49,056 nucleotides of DNA from an uncultured Clostridia bacterium (GTDB taxonomy: Bacteria; Bacillota; Clostridia; Oscillospirales; CAG-272), in contig CALWJV010000011.1 in NCBI GenBank assembly GCA_944381115.1, positions 1-49,056 of the forward strand, written 5' to 3'. This document shows, piece after piece, positions 48,500 to 49,056 of this stretch (positions within the stretch are counted from its first letter, which is position 1; each line of letters opens with the position of its first letter). A program made the translations under genes and the position numbers. The notes beneath the pieces are model-generated. The model was given only the letters and a program-made list of their open reading frames with translations, did not search any database and was not told the DNA's origin.

Positions 48500-48532
48500 A
48501 ACATATTTTAAATTACTAATTTAAAATATGTT
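48500..48532. repeat. 33-bp perfect inverted repeat upstream of the MATE gene
   Basis: AACATATTTTAAATT (48500-48514) and its exact complement AATTTAAAATATGTT (48518-48532) flank ACT. It ends 83 bases before the MATE start. It is almost wholly A-T, with no G-C rich stem, so it is more likely a protein-binding site or weak hairpin than a strong terminator. The rest of 48144-48615 is AT-rich with no gene seen. Confidence 0.6.
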
Positions 48533-48615
48533 AATAATTTATACCTTTAATTTGTTTACTGTTAATATTAATATATAAATACTGTTCAGATTTTTTAACT
48601 TTTGGAGGTTTGCAA

Positions 48616-49056
48616 ATGCTAAAGCAAATGACTGACGGCAGACCATTAAAACTGATACTGAGTTTTTCTGTTCCGCTTATATTAGGTAATGTAATACAAC
48701 AGATGTACAGTTGGGCTGATACAATGATGGTGGGTAAATTGATCAGTAATGAGGCCCTTGCGGCCGTTGGGGCGACCGGCGCAATTACATTCCTTATACT
48801 TGGCTTTGTCAACGGAGTTACAGAAGGAGCCTGTATACTTCTTGCAAGATATTTCGGGGCATCAGATAATAAAACTCTTAGAAAATGCGTTGTAAACATT
48901 GCTGTTGTTTGCTGTACCGTGGTAGCGGTACTTACGATTATTGCGCTTAAATTCAATCGAGAAATTCTTACAGTGATGAAAACTCCAGACAACATTATTG
49001 CTGATACCGAAGCGTATCTCGAAATTATTTACGCCGGTATGTTTACACTTATGCTA
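48616..49056 (+). CDS. MATE-family efflux transporter, N-terminal part (runs off the window)
   Basis: The frame is open for 147 codons to the window edge. The start MLKQMTDGRPLKLILSFSVPLILGNVIQQMY matches MATE proteins, with TM1 at about 12-30, then WADTMMVGKLISNEALAAVGATGAI and TM2-TM4 following. GGAGG lies seven bases before the ATG. MATE proteins export drugs or metabolites with Na+ or H+. The substrate is unknown, and divergence from the lysR gene hints at shared control. Confidence 0.9.
   Translation, partial: MLKQMTDGRPLKLILSFSVPLILGNVIQQMYSWADTMMVGKLISNEALAAVGATGAITFLILGFVNGVTEGACILLARYFGASDNKTLRKCVVNIAVVCCTVVAVLTIIALKFNREILTVMKTPDNIIADTEAYLEIIYAGMFTLML

Overview
The window reads as a low-GC anaerobic Firmicute, most likely an uncultured Clostridia member. 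The signs are AAGGAGG-type ribosome sites, several TTG starts, a T-box leader, an ANTAR/NitR-type nitrogen regulator, a ferredoxin-rich split glutamate synthase, GSIII, DapL, AdhE, Rex and [FeFe]-hydrogenase-like proteins. No phage, CRISPR array or complete insertion sequence was seen. Gene starts were chosen from ribosome binding sites.

Layout. 1-45 is the 3' end of a tRNA-Pro(UGG). 334-2018 is a lipoprotein gene broken by a -1 shift at an A7 run. 3091-2174 (minus) is a small membrane protein. 10716-3125 (minus) is one nitrogen operon: four-part glutamate synthase plus its FAD reductase, a short glutamine synthetase, an ANTAR RNA-binding antiterminator with a dead receiver domain, and NH3-dependent NadE. 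From a divergent control region at 10717-11087, gdhA and glnN run on the plus strand. They are followed by a tRNA-Asn-type T-box and aspS-gatC (one fused gene), gatA and gatB. 20301-36646 is a compact run of eleven genes: purC, purA, purB, guaA, glmS, pyrG, purF, carA, carB, dapF, dapL. A junction region at 36741-37900 holds a truncated ferredoxin-rubredoxin gene and tiny ORFs. 46977-38026 (minus) is a redox operon: rex, adhE, a small kinase-like gene, two thioredoxin-like [2Fe-2S] proteins, a PAS hydrogenase sensor (HydS type), a SpoIIE-type phosphatase and a second [FeFe]-hydrogenase-like protein. A LysR regulator and the start of a MATE transporter close the window.

How the genes fit together. 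Ammonia enters through GDH, GS/GSIII and glutamate synthase. The aspS-gatCAB and purC-dapL blocks contain the main users of glutamine and aspartate: amidotransferases, aspartate-adding purine enzymes, transamidation and lysine/DAP synthesis. The most interesting signal is a shared RNA element: a short stem, a hexaloop with A at position 1 and G at position 4, and a following terminator that competes for the same strand. It occurs in the leaders of the glutamate synthase operon (which encodes the ANTAR protein itself), gdhA and purC, and in degenerate form before glnN. This suggests one ANTAR circuit that regulates itself and links nitrogen assimilation to a large nucleotide, amino-sugar and DAP operon.
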